Positions 1 through 10,141 of a DNA stretch of 64,000 nucleotides are shown here, in pieces (within the stretch, counting starts at the first letter, position 1; each line of letters opens with the position of its first letter). The notes beneath the pieces are model-generated. The model did not search any database, had not been told where the DNA came from, and worked only from the letters and a program-made list of their open reading frames with translations. A program made the translations under genes and the position numbers. The stretch comes from Brachionus manjavacas (lineage: Eukaryota; Rotifera; Eurotatoria; Ploima; Brachionidae). Location: contig JAHQIY010000050.1 of the NCBI GenBank assembly GCA_019054805.1, forward strand, positions 78,501-142,500. The letters run 5' to 3'.

Positions 1-31
1 CACTAAATATTGCCGAATGATCGCTGAACCA
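1..31 (-). pseudogene. Broken tail of a Helentron EEP endonuclease
   Basis: The first 31 bases match, almost base for base, positions 23,376-23,405, which encode the C-terminal Ser-Asp-His motif of the endonuclease of the second Helentron (reading FSDHSAIF on the minus strand). The fragment stops abruptly where a telomere-like tract begins, so a further Helentron copy in the same orientation probably lies to the left of the window and was cut within its endonuclease gene. Too short to judge function. Confidence 0.6.
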
Positions 32-32
32 G

Positions 33-46
33 GGTTTAGGGGGTTG
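33..46 (+). repeat. Degenerate telomeric tract (TTTAGGG-like)
   Basis: The sequence GGTTTAGGGGGTTG sits between the broken endonuclease fragment and the Helentron terminus. It resembles two slightly altered TTAGGG units with the G-rich strand running into the element. Short on its own, but the same arrangement recurs at 53,093, at 54,552 and, inverted, at 25,676. Confidence 0.55.
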
Positions 47-243
47 CCTAGATTTTTCGCTGATATTTCAATATCAAGAAAAAAAAAATCTAGGTATTAC
101 GTTTGTCGTGTCCGTCCGTCCGTCTGTGGACACATGTAACCTTAGTTTTTAGATGTAAACCCTAGTTTTAAAAATGACATAAAATATGTCCACACAATGG
201 CACTGAATAGTTTTGCATGTAACGAGTGAAAAATCTAGGCAAT
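44..243 (+). mobile_element. Helentron terminus: hairpin, GTCC microsatellite, sub-terminal inverted repeat
   Basis: Bases 47-94 form a hairpin: CCTAGATTTTT pairs with AAAAATCTAGG, and TGATAT pairs with ATATCA inside. A short GTCC tract follows (three GTCC plus GTCT, 110-125). At 228-242 the outer 15 bases reappear inverted as GTGAAAAATCTAGGCAA. This order (hairpin or sub-terminal repeat, GTCY microsatellite, second sub-terminal repeat) is known from DINE-1/Helentron-type elements of insects. The segment also holds two AACCCTAG boxes (about 138-168) that look like C-strand telomere units. Confidence 0.75.
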
Positions 244-363
244 CTAATTTTTTAAAAATTAAACTTTAAATCAATCAATTACTTTATTAAAAATATAGAA
301 AAAATTAAAGTAATAAAAAATATTTATTGACAACAAAAATTCAAACTAAAAATGAAAAAAATA

Positions 364-1253
364 TCAGTAATAAAAAGTTATCTCGATGAAAATAGCCTGA
401 TGATCACTGAACCATGTTGAATATGGCTTTGATTTAAATTGACTTTAACTATTCGACTTGTTTGTAAGACACCAATCCAATTGAGACATACCCTTGAAAG
501 TTAAACATTTTGTAAAAATTGGTATCAAGTTCAAATTGTCTCTTAGTGAATCAAGGTACTTAGAATTGTTCTCTCTATTAAAATCAATATTGAAATCACC
601 AAAGGTTACCAAAGAATCTATGCTTTGCAAATTTGATTTCAAAAAGGAAATCAACTCTTGAATAAACTTGTTGTTGTCCATCTTTGGATGCTTGTAAAGA
701 TTTAAAAAATAGACAACTGTTGAATTTTCCTTTTTGAATTTGAATAAACTCAATTCAACACATTTAGTTTGATTTTGCCTGAATACTCAAACAATGTGGA
801 TGCATTGTGTGCAACTAATTCAAAATTGTCAATAAGTGATTTATCCTTGCGTATTAAACATATTTGTCCATTTGAACAATTTAAATTGATTCCACTTGAA
901 TAATAAACAAGGTGATAATTGTCAAACAATGATTTTGCTTCATTTTGTCTAAAATTTTTTCTATTATGACATTCACTTAGAAAAATAACATCAGTTTGCT
1001 TATATCCAAAGTGATATTTGACATTTTCTTTGTTTGAATTAAATGATTGAATATTTTCAAACATTGTCAAATCACTTGTTCTATTTGCCTCAAAACCAAA
1101 ATTCAAAAAATAGTAATGGTTTCTCATGTTAGCATCCGATCTTAGTCTATTCATTGCGAACCGGATCATTTTGTTCAAACAATTGCAATTCTTTTTCTCG
1201 TTGTTCTTTGGACAATCGTTGAACACGTGCACTCTCAATCGAAAGACTACCAT
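364..1253 (-). pseudogene. EEP (apurinic-type) endonuclease domain of Helentron 1
   Basis: The pieces 1253-750, 753-445 and 440-364 together contain the full series of endonuclease/exonuclease/phosphatase motifs: an N-terminal Asn motif (NIQSFNS), the catalytic Glu (FLSECH), a Tyr/Pro stretch (NLYKHPK), GDFNIDF, SQLDWC and SDHQAIF. The family cleaves DNA at abasic or target sites; in Helentrons it is fused to or lies behind the helicase, and its exact role is unsettled. The domain is broken by a frameshift near 750 and by a stop near 445. The same C-terminal segment is amplified in the array after 53 kb. A non-LTR retrotransposon origin is possible in deep ancestry, but no reverse transcriptase is present here. 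Confidence 0.8.
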
Positions 1254-2756
1254 ACAAATACAAACCAGTCAGCTTAGTTGCTCTACTCAATGCTACATAC
1301 AACAACGATCGTTTCAAACTGTCTCCAATGAACACAGCAACACATGTATACGATTGTCCCTACGATTTGTGTATTGTCATTGATTCACATTCAATCAAAG
1401 TAAATTGTCTTCTATCCACATGATAATTACCACCCGCTTTTGGTCTTTTAATTGTCTGTTGTTTGTAAACCAACGCAGTCAATTGTGGATCTATTGTTTC
1501 TTTTAGAATCAACGAATCGTCTTTCATCCATTTTAGTTGATCGTTTTCATTTCGCGACAAATGACCAACATCTTTATCAGTAAATTCCAAGTACAAACGT
1601 TTAACCAATGGCTTTTCGTCTGTCTTTTTATTTGTAAAAACAATTTGTTTCAAACACCCAACTCTGTTCGCACATTTGTCGTCATCATGTATTTGCAGTT
1701 GACTTTAAACCTTAGCAATGTTGGCATTCCACATGTTTTATTCATGTCCATTTCATTTCTGAGACTTGCTACAAGATTTTTTGCTTTATTTGAATTATTC
1801 TCTTTGCCTTGAGCCAAATCAATTGCTCGATTTTCAACTAAATCACCAGGCATTGATCTCAACTTGTAATCATTGTATTCATTCACTCCTTTATTTGAAT
1901 GAATAACACAAATAGCTTCTCTTGGTATTTGATCAATGAGAACAATGCGTGAATTAAACATTCTCTCTTGTTTTTCACTCAAACCTATAACGCCTTTGTT
2001 TCCAACTGTATTTAGAGCTTCAGCAAACACTACATCGTCACGTTGTCTCATTATTTCTTTGAGTTCAAAAAATTCAAACTTGTGCCACAACAAATCACCT
2101 GCCAAAATCGAATAGCCACTCTTTCCTCTAGATCTTTAAAAAATCCAATTGTCTTGAACTGGACATATTTGATTCAAATCACCAACAACAACAATAGATA
2201 TATGGCCAAATGGCTTTGAATTGTCCATAATTTGCATTAAACGCTTATTTAATTTCAAAAATAAATTGCTTCCGACCATCGATATTTCATCAATTATTAA
2301 CAATTTTACTTTTTTAAATAGCTTTCGCTATTTTGTCATTAGATTTTCTGATAACCGGTCCATATTGTTTGAATGAATTGGAAAATAGAACAATGAATGC
2401 AAAGATGATCCTTTAATGTTAAATGCTGCTTTGCCAGTAAATGCTGACAAGAGTACAGTAATAGAAGTTGGATCATTGATATTGTCACTTTTTATTCTTT
2501 TAAACGTTTGATATAACGACTTGATTAGATGATACTTACCAGTTCCCGCACCACCACTAATAAAATGATAAAATGGCTCTGTTGATCGTACACAATCGAT
2601 AAAATTTGACAAATACTTGTGTTGAATAAGATTAAGAGACTTCATCAATGTTGCATATTCATCATTTGTTGTTCGCTTTGGCAAAATAATCGAATCACAA
2701 TTGGCATTTATCATACTTTGCAAATTACTAATTTCATCTTGAATAACAGCATGATA
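1147..2756 (-). pseudogene. PIF1-like helicase domain of Helentron 1
   Basis: SF1B helicase motifs can be followed through several frames: Walker A GGAGTGKY at about 2,532-2,555, Walker B IDEIS at about 2,280-2,296, a GDLNQICPV motif near 2,160-2,185, the ELKEIMRQRDD motif near 2,040-2,070, and motif VI ALSRATKLTGLYLYG near 1,245-1,295. The helicase would unwind the displaced strand during rolling-circle transposition. The Walker A residue after Lys is Tyr instead of Ser/Thr. Frames change near 2,330, 2,106, 1,650 and 1,340, so the gene is dead. Helentron 2 (24,390-25,094) carries a close relative. Confidence 0.85.
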
Positions 2757-3400
2757 TCAAAATTCATCTTCAATTTCTTCATTTCTCGCTTCATTTACAT
2801 TCGTCACAAGGTTTTCATTTGCTTCATTCACTCGTTCCACATAATCTTCGACCATACGCTCATAATGCTCTTGTATTTCTGTTTCCAAATCATTTATAGC
2901 TTTATCAAACTCTTCTGCCACAACAGATTCAAAGCGTGCACGATTATTAGCTATAATTGTCTTGTTGAGCTCAAATATTTCAAATGTATCTTTTACTTCA
3001 ACTTCTTTTTTTTCATTTCTCCACGGGTGAAACAACATTATTTCAACACGATAGTAATTTTCCCGATCTTTTATTCGATTATATCTTTTGTAACGCAATA
3101 TTTTACACTTGTTTCATTTTTTTACATATCCATCGTTATTTTTCAATTTAATCAATTTTGAATTACTTGCTATTTCAACAGTGTCAGAAACATCATCGTC
3201 TTCACCATTGTTCGTTTCAACTCTTGCCAATAGTTCATTTCCAAAATAATAATTGTTGTCATCTTCGTCCAAATTTTCGTCTTCTTCTTCTTGAAATCGT
3301 CCAACTCGAGTCAAATCGTTTGGATCTTTTGCTCTTTCTCTTGAAAAATAGTCAAAGTAAGTGGCAAATTCGGCCAAACACATTCTTTCCATTTCAATAG
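2757..3400 (-). pseudogene. Linker between Rep and helicase, Helentron 1
   Basis: Two open pieces (3392-3114 and 3098-2757) cover the acidic linker. The second contains RYKRYNRIKDRENYYRVEIM followed by LFHPWRNE, a stretch typical of Helitron proteins just before the helicase, then a long acidic, probably coiled-coil segment. A frameshift lies near 3,105. No catalytic role is known for this part. Confidence 0.7.
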
Positions 3401-3416
3401 GTCTATTAACATAATG

Positions 3417-4400
3417 CTAAAGTATGCCAGCTCGAAATATGTTTTTGGATTCAGGATTCATTATTTCCAAAAAACGATCCTTATTAAGTATAACATTTCT
3501 TTGATTGGAAGGAAATGTATTAACATAAATGGCTTCACGAGATGTTCGCGACACAGGCATACTCAACAATGTATATGTACACTCTTGAGCTGATATTTCA
3601 CAACAATTGTTAAGCTTGTTGGCTACCTTTAACAAACGTTGTTTTACGCTCAAATTTCCACGCACAACTTCTTCGACAGTATTTTTAAGTAGTCGTGACA
3701 TTGAAGCATTTGATTTGAGCATGTACGCCGATACATAAGCTGCAGCACCATACGGATCAGTAATAAATTGAATGTCCATATTTGCTCTGTGACGAACATA
3801 AATTGGTTTATTGTATGGATTAACCATTATGTCATTAGATGATCATTTCAAAAAGACTGTAGATCTCTTAATCGAACGTGAAAGTGCTCTCAAATAATCA
3901 ATTTCATTTAATCCAATCATTTCTAAAAATTGTACATAACTAATTGAATATGATGAGTTACCTTTGAATTTTGTATTTATTTCACTCAATTTCTCTCTAA
4001 TCATAAGGAAATTTTCGTAAGCCTTGTGAAAATCGTTATCATCTTTTTTCAAAGGCTATAATTTTGTTGTTTTGTCCAGAATGGGCCATGGAAATCTATA
4101 CTTGCACAAAATGTTACCATGATCATCGGTAATTTTACAGTTCCTTTTGTGCACATGAACTTGATACTTCAATGTTACCTCTTGCAAAATGCAACTAAGA
4201 TTCTCATAATCGTCTTCCTCAATCAAATTGTTTGCTGAACGCTTTGACGTTATGTATTTGTCAATAAATTCGCCGCAATTTTTAACCAATTCTCTTTTAT
4301 CTTGCAAATCTTCATCATATTTTGGAGCATCTATATTCCATGTTATCATTTGAATGTGAGGACTTCCACGATTTTGAAATTCAACACGCCAATCAAACAC
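3417..4400 (-). pseudogene. HUH-type Rep nuclease domain of Helentron 1
   Basis: The piece 4400-4056 has EFQNRGSPHIQMITWNIDAP, which is the metal-binding HUH motif of Helitron Reps with the second His replaced by Gln (about 4,350). The piece 3827-3417 has NMDIQFI and YVSAYMLK, the two-tyrosine motif that nicks and joins DNA (about 3,715-3,740), followed by the conserved MPVSRTSREAIY. The piece 4052-3843 is the region between them. Rep would cut one strand at the element end and start rolling-circle replication. Frames change near 4,054 and 3,835. HUQ in place of HUH occurs in some active Reps (circovirus motif II), so Gln alone does not prove loss of function, but the frameshifts do. Confidence 0.85.
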
Positions 4401-4406
4401 AGGATT

Positions 4407-5640
4407 CTATTTAAAGGGTCCATTCAAATTGAAAATGTATTTGAGCAATTCCCCCATTCTATTTTCAAAATATCTTGCCACAATGATTGGATCGCGACTA
4501 ACCATTTCAATACGCTTGTCTCTCGTTATTTTTATCAATTCATCGGCTGAAAGATATTTATTGTCGAGTGTTTTCGATAAAACTTGAATCAATTCATTCC
4601 ATTCTATTTCTGCCGGACTTAATGCTATAAAAAACGACCGACAGCCCAATTGACGAATCATCGCATTTATTTCCATTTTTTTCCACTCCCAATACTGCGG
4701 ACTTGATCTTATTGTTCTCAAAACTATTTGTGCTTCATTTCGAACTATTAAATCTTTTATTTTTGTTTATTTAGAGCATCACGTGCAGTCATCGATTCAA
4801 TTTCTTTTGTTTTTCCTAAGCATGTGTCTATGGCTGCATTTAGTTTTTTGCTTACCAATTGCTTGTACGAGTAAAACAATTTATTTATGTCATTGGAACA
4901 TCGTCTGTCTAATCGACGAAATTCTGATTTGCATCTCATTCCGTATTTGATTTGAAATTTTGGTTGATACGACCACCATATATTTTAATAAACGTCAACT
5001 CTTCGGCATCTTAATCAGAAAGAATTAATCTTGGCTGAATACCTTCGCCTGGCGCTATTGTCTTTACTAAATCGTTGTTGTCAAATAAAAGAATTGTTTG
5101 TGCATTTTGAAATTGTTCAACATAATCAGCGTCTTCATTTCTTTTTTCTAACCCTTGTAAATTTGGATAAAGTCTTTTTTAAGTACCAGAAGCCAATGAT
5201 CTATCTTCATTATTCACAATGAAATCTTCAGTCAAATCCACATTGTCAAAATCTGTGTGTTTTTCGAACCATTCGGTTGATAATTTTATGTTATTCTCTT
5301 TGAAAAGGGGCCTATTAGGCAAATATCTAATTGCTTTTAAAATTAAATATGGTCGTAATGAATCAAACTTAGTTTATAGTCCATTCTTCTTTTCAATACC
5401 AACTGAATTGTTTCGGAATGTTCAAATGAACGCGGAAGAAATTCCAATGTTTTTTCTGTATCAATTGGTATATTTACTACATTGCAAGATATTTTTTGTT
5501 GATGATCCCAATTAACCAATTCTTTGATACGTACAAATGGAAGTCTTGGCGAACACAAGCGTTCTTCAACTTCATTTAAATGTTTTAATTCGTCTTGAAG
5601 TACTGGAAATTGTAATCCATTTGACAATGCAAGATTGGGT
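4407..5640 (-). pseudogene. Helitron-like N-terminal domain, Helentron 1
   Basis: Pieces at 5627-5343 (LNEVEERLCSPRLPFVRIKE with NVVNIPID), 5230-4930 (IAPGEGIQPR... DAEELTFIKIYGG, with an internal stop), 4939-4757 and 4721-4407 (TIRSSPQYWEWKK, MIRQLGCRSFFIALSPAE) match, in order, the conserved blocks of the Helitron N-terminal domain that precedes the Rep core. The domain is found in nearly all Helitron Rep proteins and is thought to help DNA binding. The frame is broken at about 5,340, 5,030, 4,940 and 4,730. Confidence 0.8.
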
Positions 5641-5642
5641 AT

Positions 5643-5860
5643 TTAATTTTCTCTCACATATTTAGAGCAAGTAACACGAATCCAATTAAATCCACATTCC
5701 GATTTAACATCTACATTAAATATTTGATTGTACAAACTGTTATTTTTACTAAGTGTGAACTTATTTACTGTTCTCTTAAAAAAAAGACCTCCACAACAAA
5801 CACAAACAAACGAGGGACCATTTTGAATTCCTTCCTCATAAACATCTATCAAAAATTTAA
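5643..5860 (-). pseudogene. Zinc-finger-like segment of Helentron 1 Rep
   Basis: The segment reads NGPSFVCVCCGGLFFKRTV and then CGFNWIRVTCSKY. Paired Cys residues after a Gly-Pro are the usual zinc-binding block between the N-terminal repeats and the Helitron N-terminal domain. In frame with the last of the charged repeats (MQEQLSNTEQHRNRRSDKA). The sequence shows the Cys pairs directly; zinc binding is inferred from the family. Confidence 0.7.
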
Positions 5861-7690
5861 TATTTGATTTTTGATTTCGTTTATTAAATGAATTTCTTGC
5901 TTGATCTTCAATTCTCAAAGCTTTATCAGATCTTCTATTTCTGTGTTGTTCGGTATTTGACAATTGTTCTTGCATTCTGTATTCAATATTTTTTTTCCTT
6001 CAATCATGCTCGATTGTGTTTGCATTTTGTTCATTGTTTCGATATATGGAATCACTTCTTCTAAATTGATGCTCTTCAGTGTTTCTAGCCTGTTCCTTTT
6101 CTCTGTATTGTTGATCTTGTCTTCTTAGTTGATGCACTTCAGTGTCTCTTAGCTGTTCTTCTTCTCTAAAATCATGATCGAGTCTTCTTACACTACGCTG
6201 ATAAGTATTTACTATCTATTCATCATTTCTAAAAATTGTATCCTGCCTTCTAACTTGATGTTCATTTGTATTTCGAATTTGTTCAAGTTCTCTATATTCC
6301 GGATCTGTTCTTCTCATTTGATGTTCTTGAGTGTTTCTTGATTGCTCATAATTTCTAATTTGACAAAGCTCAAGACGTCTGGCGACGTCTCTTGCCTAGC
6401 CATACTATGGTTTATTTTAGGCTTGATTTAATTAAACTGAAATTGTTTTTTTTCAAAAATCGTTTTAACTTAAATATTGTCTTTTAGTGCTTTTGTTAAA
6501 ATTTAACTTACAGGTATAATGTCCAGAGTTAGATGCGTCTCCAAGATGAAAACAAATTGTTGTAAGCTCATAAATTCTGTCATTTAAATTTGATTCCATA
6601 TAATTGCTCAAGTTTAATTCTTCTTGAAAATCAATAGAATTTGTCAATTTTCTAACAGTACCAAAATTATCTACCTTTTTTTCTTTAGAAATTTGATAAG
6701 AATATTGAAATAAATTTTTTTAAAAAATTAAATTACTCTAAATCTTTTGAGTATTATTATCAAATTGTCCTTCATTGCATTTAGTTTAGAACTTGAAGAA
6801 AAGGTTTGATTCGAATTGCACTGATTGCAAAACGTATCCTCAATCAATTCATCACGAATAAATATTTCCAAACAATCGTTCATTTAATAACAATTCGAAT
6901 CCATTGGCAATTGTAAGCAAAGATTTGTAAAAGTGATTTGTTTTTGATGCATTGAATTTTTGCCACATTTCATTTTCTGCATTGTTACGAATATAAAGCT
7001 TTGACTCATTTGATTATGAGTAAACTTGAAATTTTCAAAAACATCTTCTAAACTATCGTTTGATCTAAGTCCACGTTATCCAATCTCAATCTCAATTACA
7101 CACTCATCAAAATAACCCATGAATTGTATGAGAAATTCATGAGCATCGTGCGATCAAATCGTGTAAAAGTCTCACTTAATTTCGACTCGTACATTTGATC
7201 GAAAAAATTTAGTTACAAATTTTTAAATGCTTTTTGGTTTAATCTTTTTGTTATATTAAAACCTTCGTACACTAAATTAACATATGTATCAACCAAATTG
7301 TACTCGTCTTGATCATAGGCAAATTGATGTTGGTATATTTGATCTTGTCTTCGTAATTTATGCTCTTGACTATTTCTAATTTGTTCATTGATCCTATATT
7401 CGACATCGTTAAATCTTTTATTTTTCTTTAGAAAAGTGTTTTTTAATTGTTCGTATTGTTTTTCGAACAAATCTTCACGTTTAACTTGTTTACTTGTTTT
7501 TTGAATTGATTTTTCGACATTTCTAAAATTCTCATCTTCTCTTTTCTTTCTCATCCATTCTCTTTTTTATTCTTTTCGTTTATCTTGCAATCCAAACTCC
7601 CTATCAAATTCTATGCTTTTCATTTCAAAAATTGTTTTTTCTATAGATTTTTGTTTGTATTTGTGTTCAATTACATTTTTCAATACCATG
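5860..7690 (-). pseudogene. Charged 21-residue repeats, N-terminus of Helentron 1 protein
   Basis: Between about 6,400 and 5,900 the minus strand encodes at least six copies of a 21-residue unit resembling EQARNTEEHQFRRSDSIYRN. Further, more worn copies (EQIRNSQEHKLRRQDQIYQH, 7,213-7,554) lie upstream. Such charged repeats precede the zinc finger in many Helitron proteins. Between them, 6,420-7,210 holds fragments interrupted by stops (for example 6647-6465, with CFHLGDASNSGHYTCKL, which resembles the C-terminal His box of a ubiquitin-specific protease). Several stops and frame changes are present. Confidence 0.65.
6465..6647 (-). pseudogene. Possible ubiquitin-protease His-box fragment within Helentron 1
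   Basis: The 60-codon open stretch contains YELTTICFHLGDASNSGHYT followed by CKL. In USP-type deubiquitinases the C-terminal catalytic box has the pattern Y-x-L-x-x-[IV]-x-x-H-x-G-x-x-x-x-G-H-Y, which this fits well. The upstream plus-strand text 6,750-7,150 has Cys-rich codons on the minus strand and could be a worn-out remainder. It may be a host gene piece captured by the Helentron, or part of its N-terminal region. No Cys box was identified, so confidence is limited. Confidence 0.4.
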
Positions 7691-7980
7691 TCGAATTAAT
7701 TAATTCATTAAACTACGGAACCGACAAAACAAGTGTTAATTAAATTTGGAATTCCTTTGCCAACAAAGTAAGAATTTCGATCGTAGTCAAAGTTTTTCAA
7801 TAGTGAAATGTTTCTAAACAATTAATTTTCTTATTGTTAATTGTCCGCTCATTATTCGTTGGTTAAAATTCTTTTTCGATAAATTTTTCTAAATATCTAA
7901 AATGAAAAGAAAAATTTATTTAAAAATTAAAACAAAACTAAAAGAAAAAAGGGTTAGTATTAGGCATATTGAACATTGCC
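7690..7980. other. AT-rich spacer, nothing recognised
   Basis: No open frame above about 40 codons with a credible composition and no clear repeats were seen here. Confidence 0.5.
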
Positions 7981-7984
7981 TTTT

Positions 7985-9430
7985 GAATAATTACCATGTT
8001 TTACTCTGCTAAAATAAAAGTAAATCAAAAAAATTGTAATAATTACAAGAAATAAAATTCCAAAAAAAAATTAAAATTGTTGAAAAAAAATTTCTTATCA
8101 GATCATAAATATTTCCAATTTTGTTTGCAAACCATTGCACATTTGTTTCCATTGGATTGGTTTCGATCGAATTTCCATATACGTCCAATTTTGAATCCAC
8201 TTTAAGCGAGTCCATTACAACAAAAGGCGAATTAAAAAATGACGAATCATCTTTCAAAATATGTGTGTTCTCAATAAAGTCCGTTCCGTTCAACAAGTAA
8301 GCGTGATGATTGTATAAATTTTTTAAATCGCCTGTTTCAATTTAAAATCAGTAGAATGATGGGATTAAATTTGAAATGCGAAGAGTATTTTGTGACAATC
8401 TTTCCACTAGAACGGTTTTTTTATTTGACACTCTTAACATTATTGATTGATCACATTCGAAAGCTTTTTTTTAAATTTTGGATTATTATATTATTTGGCC
8501 GTATGTAACCTGATCTGAATTTATTTGAATTTTGAATGCGATATTCAATTTGTAAATGTTAAGTGCATTCTTTTGAATCAACTTGTTTTTTGATGCGAAT
8601 TTTGTCTATTTTCGAACAAAGTGGTATAAATACTTGGCCATTGTTAATGTAAAAAAGGAAATTTTCATTATCTTAAAAACAAATTAAAAAATTCAAATTA
8701 TCGAATTAAAAATTAATTAAATATTTATTACCTTTATGGGTTAGATTCAAGAACGTATCTTAAAGATGAAGGTTTTGTTTAATTGAATTGATAAAAATGC
8801 TACAATGTAATTGTTTAATCATTTCCAGCATGACAAATGTTGAATAATCTTGTTCAGAAACTAAAAGCCTATTTTTTCTTTCTCTGTAAAATGACTAAAT
8901 GATTACTTTGATCTGGGAAGGTTTTCAAGCTTATCCTTAATGACTTAGCTTTCAGCGTGTAAAATTAAATACATCCTATCATGCGCTAGGTGAAAATCAC
9001 CAGGGTAGAAAGAATGGTAGAGTCCCTTTGATGTTTTCCAAAGTCAAATCCACAATCTTTAATATAACCAGTCACCATAAAAAGATAATTTCTCTCGATG
9101 AATAAAGAACTTATCTTTTAAACCCATCATTCACTTAATCTATTTTAATCATATCAGTAAAATGTATTAACCTTTCATATTGACAATTGTGAATATCCTC
9201 TCTATCCCATATTATTGAACTTTGAGGCGTTTTTCAAAATTCATCTTCTGCATAGCATGTTTCAATTGAGTTGTGAAAAATATTTTGCTTTTTATTTTGA
9301 GCGAATACAATCTTTACATTGAAATGACATTCGTAAAAAGTTTTTTCAATTGTTGCAAAATAAAATGGATATTTTTCGACAACATCCTGTGAAAACGAGC
9401 AAGTGTTTTTGTTAGTACATATCATATTGA
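7985..9430 (-). pseudogene. Degraded coding region with C-terminal membrane segment, unrecognised
   Basis: The minus strand shows open pieces at 9425-9234 (starting CTNKNTCSFSQDVVEKYP, several Cys), about 8460-8345 and 8330-8009. The last ends in a strongly hydrophobic stretch (NFFSTILIFFWNFI) like a transmembrane anchor, preceded by an Asn-glycosylation site (LNGTDF). Stops at about 8,340 and between the pieces show decay. The arrangement of Cys-rich ectodomain plus C-terminal anchor resembles a cell-surface or envelope-type glycoprotein, but no family was recognised. It lies upstream of Helentron 1 genes and may be captured cargo or simply the insertion site. Confidence 0.35.
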
Positions 9431-9447
9431 ATTTTGAAAATCTTAAT

Positions 9448-9570
9448 CCAAAAAAATAATAAATTGTTTGCGTTAAACCACTTATTAGGTTTTCAAGATT
9501 TTACTTTCCAAGTAAAAAAAATCTAGGTATTACGTTTGTCGTGTCCGTCCGTCTGTCCGTTGACAGGCCC
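9448..9570 (+). mobile_element. Junction of Helentron 1 right end with a second, truncated Helentron terminus
   Basis: Bases 9,448-9,490 (TTAATCCAAAAAAATAAT onward to TTAAACCACTTATT) match the beginning of the 259-base monomer that is tandemly repeated after 54 kb. At 9,510-9,562 a terminus follows (AAAAAAATCTAGGTATTACG, TTTGTCGTG, GTCC/GTCT microsatellite) whose left hairpin arm is missing and whose sequence after the microsatellite differs from the other termini. So two element ends lie side by side, or a divergent terminus replaced the normal one. Confidence 0.6.
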
Positions 9571-10100
9571 AAATGGACGAAGGAAACAAGCTAAAGCACT
9601 GAAAATATGTGAGCATAATCTTTTAATTATAAGAAGAGTGCTCGCAAAATTTCAAACCCACACACAACTTACTTTTAAAATTTTGGCATTTTTCCCCCCA
9701 AAAACGTCAATTTACGTCGGAAAAATCATTCAATCTAAATTCTAAACAAAAAATTGAATTTGAAAGCAAAAAAAATATTCTAGAAAATGGAATTGAAGGT
9801 TTAAATCATGTGCTAAGGCAATGTGAAATTTTAGTACATTTTTAAAATATTCCAAATTTTTAATCGAAAAATAATAAAACTAAATTTACTGCTCAATTTA
9901 AATTGAAATTAATGTTTGTACAAAAATGTACAAATCTTTTACAATATGTTTTATTATTTTCCAAATTATCTTTTTTTATATATTGATCAACTTATCATTT
10001 TAATCAATTAAAAAAAGATGCACTTATTTTGTCTTCTTTAAAACAGACTTTTAAAATATTTAATTTTGCAATAAATTTTTAAAACACATGTTATTTGAGA
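9571..10100. other. AT-rich spacer after the terminus
   Basis: Bases 9,570-9,740 (GGCCCAAATGGACGAAGGAA onward) belong to the divergent terminus or its flank; the rest is AT-rich without a credible reading frame. Confidence 0.4.
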
Positions 10101-10141
10101 TCAAAAAACTATCTGATAGAAAATGTTCATTTTGTGGTAGA

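Larger units (their letters stand above)
44..9490 (-). mobile_element. Helentron 1 (Rep-helicase-EEP rolling-circle transposon), decayed
   Basis: On the minus strand, from right to left, the pieces come in the standard order of a Helentron: charged N-terminal repeats, zinc finger, Helitron N-terminal domain, HUH Rep, PIF1-type helicase, EEP endonuclease, terminus. The EEP domain at the C-terminal side separates Helentrons from ordinary Helitrons. Frameshifts and stops break the reading frame at least ten times, and Walker A has a Lys-Tyr in place of Lys-Ser/Thr, so this copy is inactive. The left border is the hairpin terminus at 44. The right border is uncertain: 9,448-9,490 matches the start of the 259-base monomer in the array beyond 54 kb, which suggests it is the other sub-terminal region. 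Confidence 0.75.

Noticed and set aside
364-1253. Non-LTR retrotransposon endonuclease
   Set aside because: EEP motifs are shared, but no reverse transcriptase lies nearby and the domain follows a Rep-helicase in both copies, which is the Helentron order.
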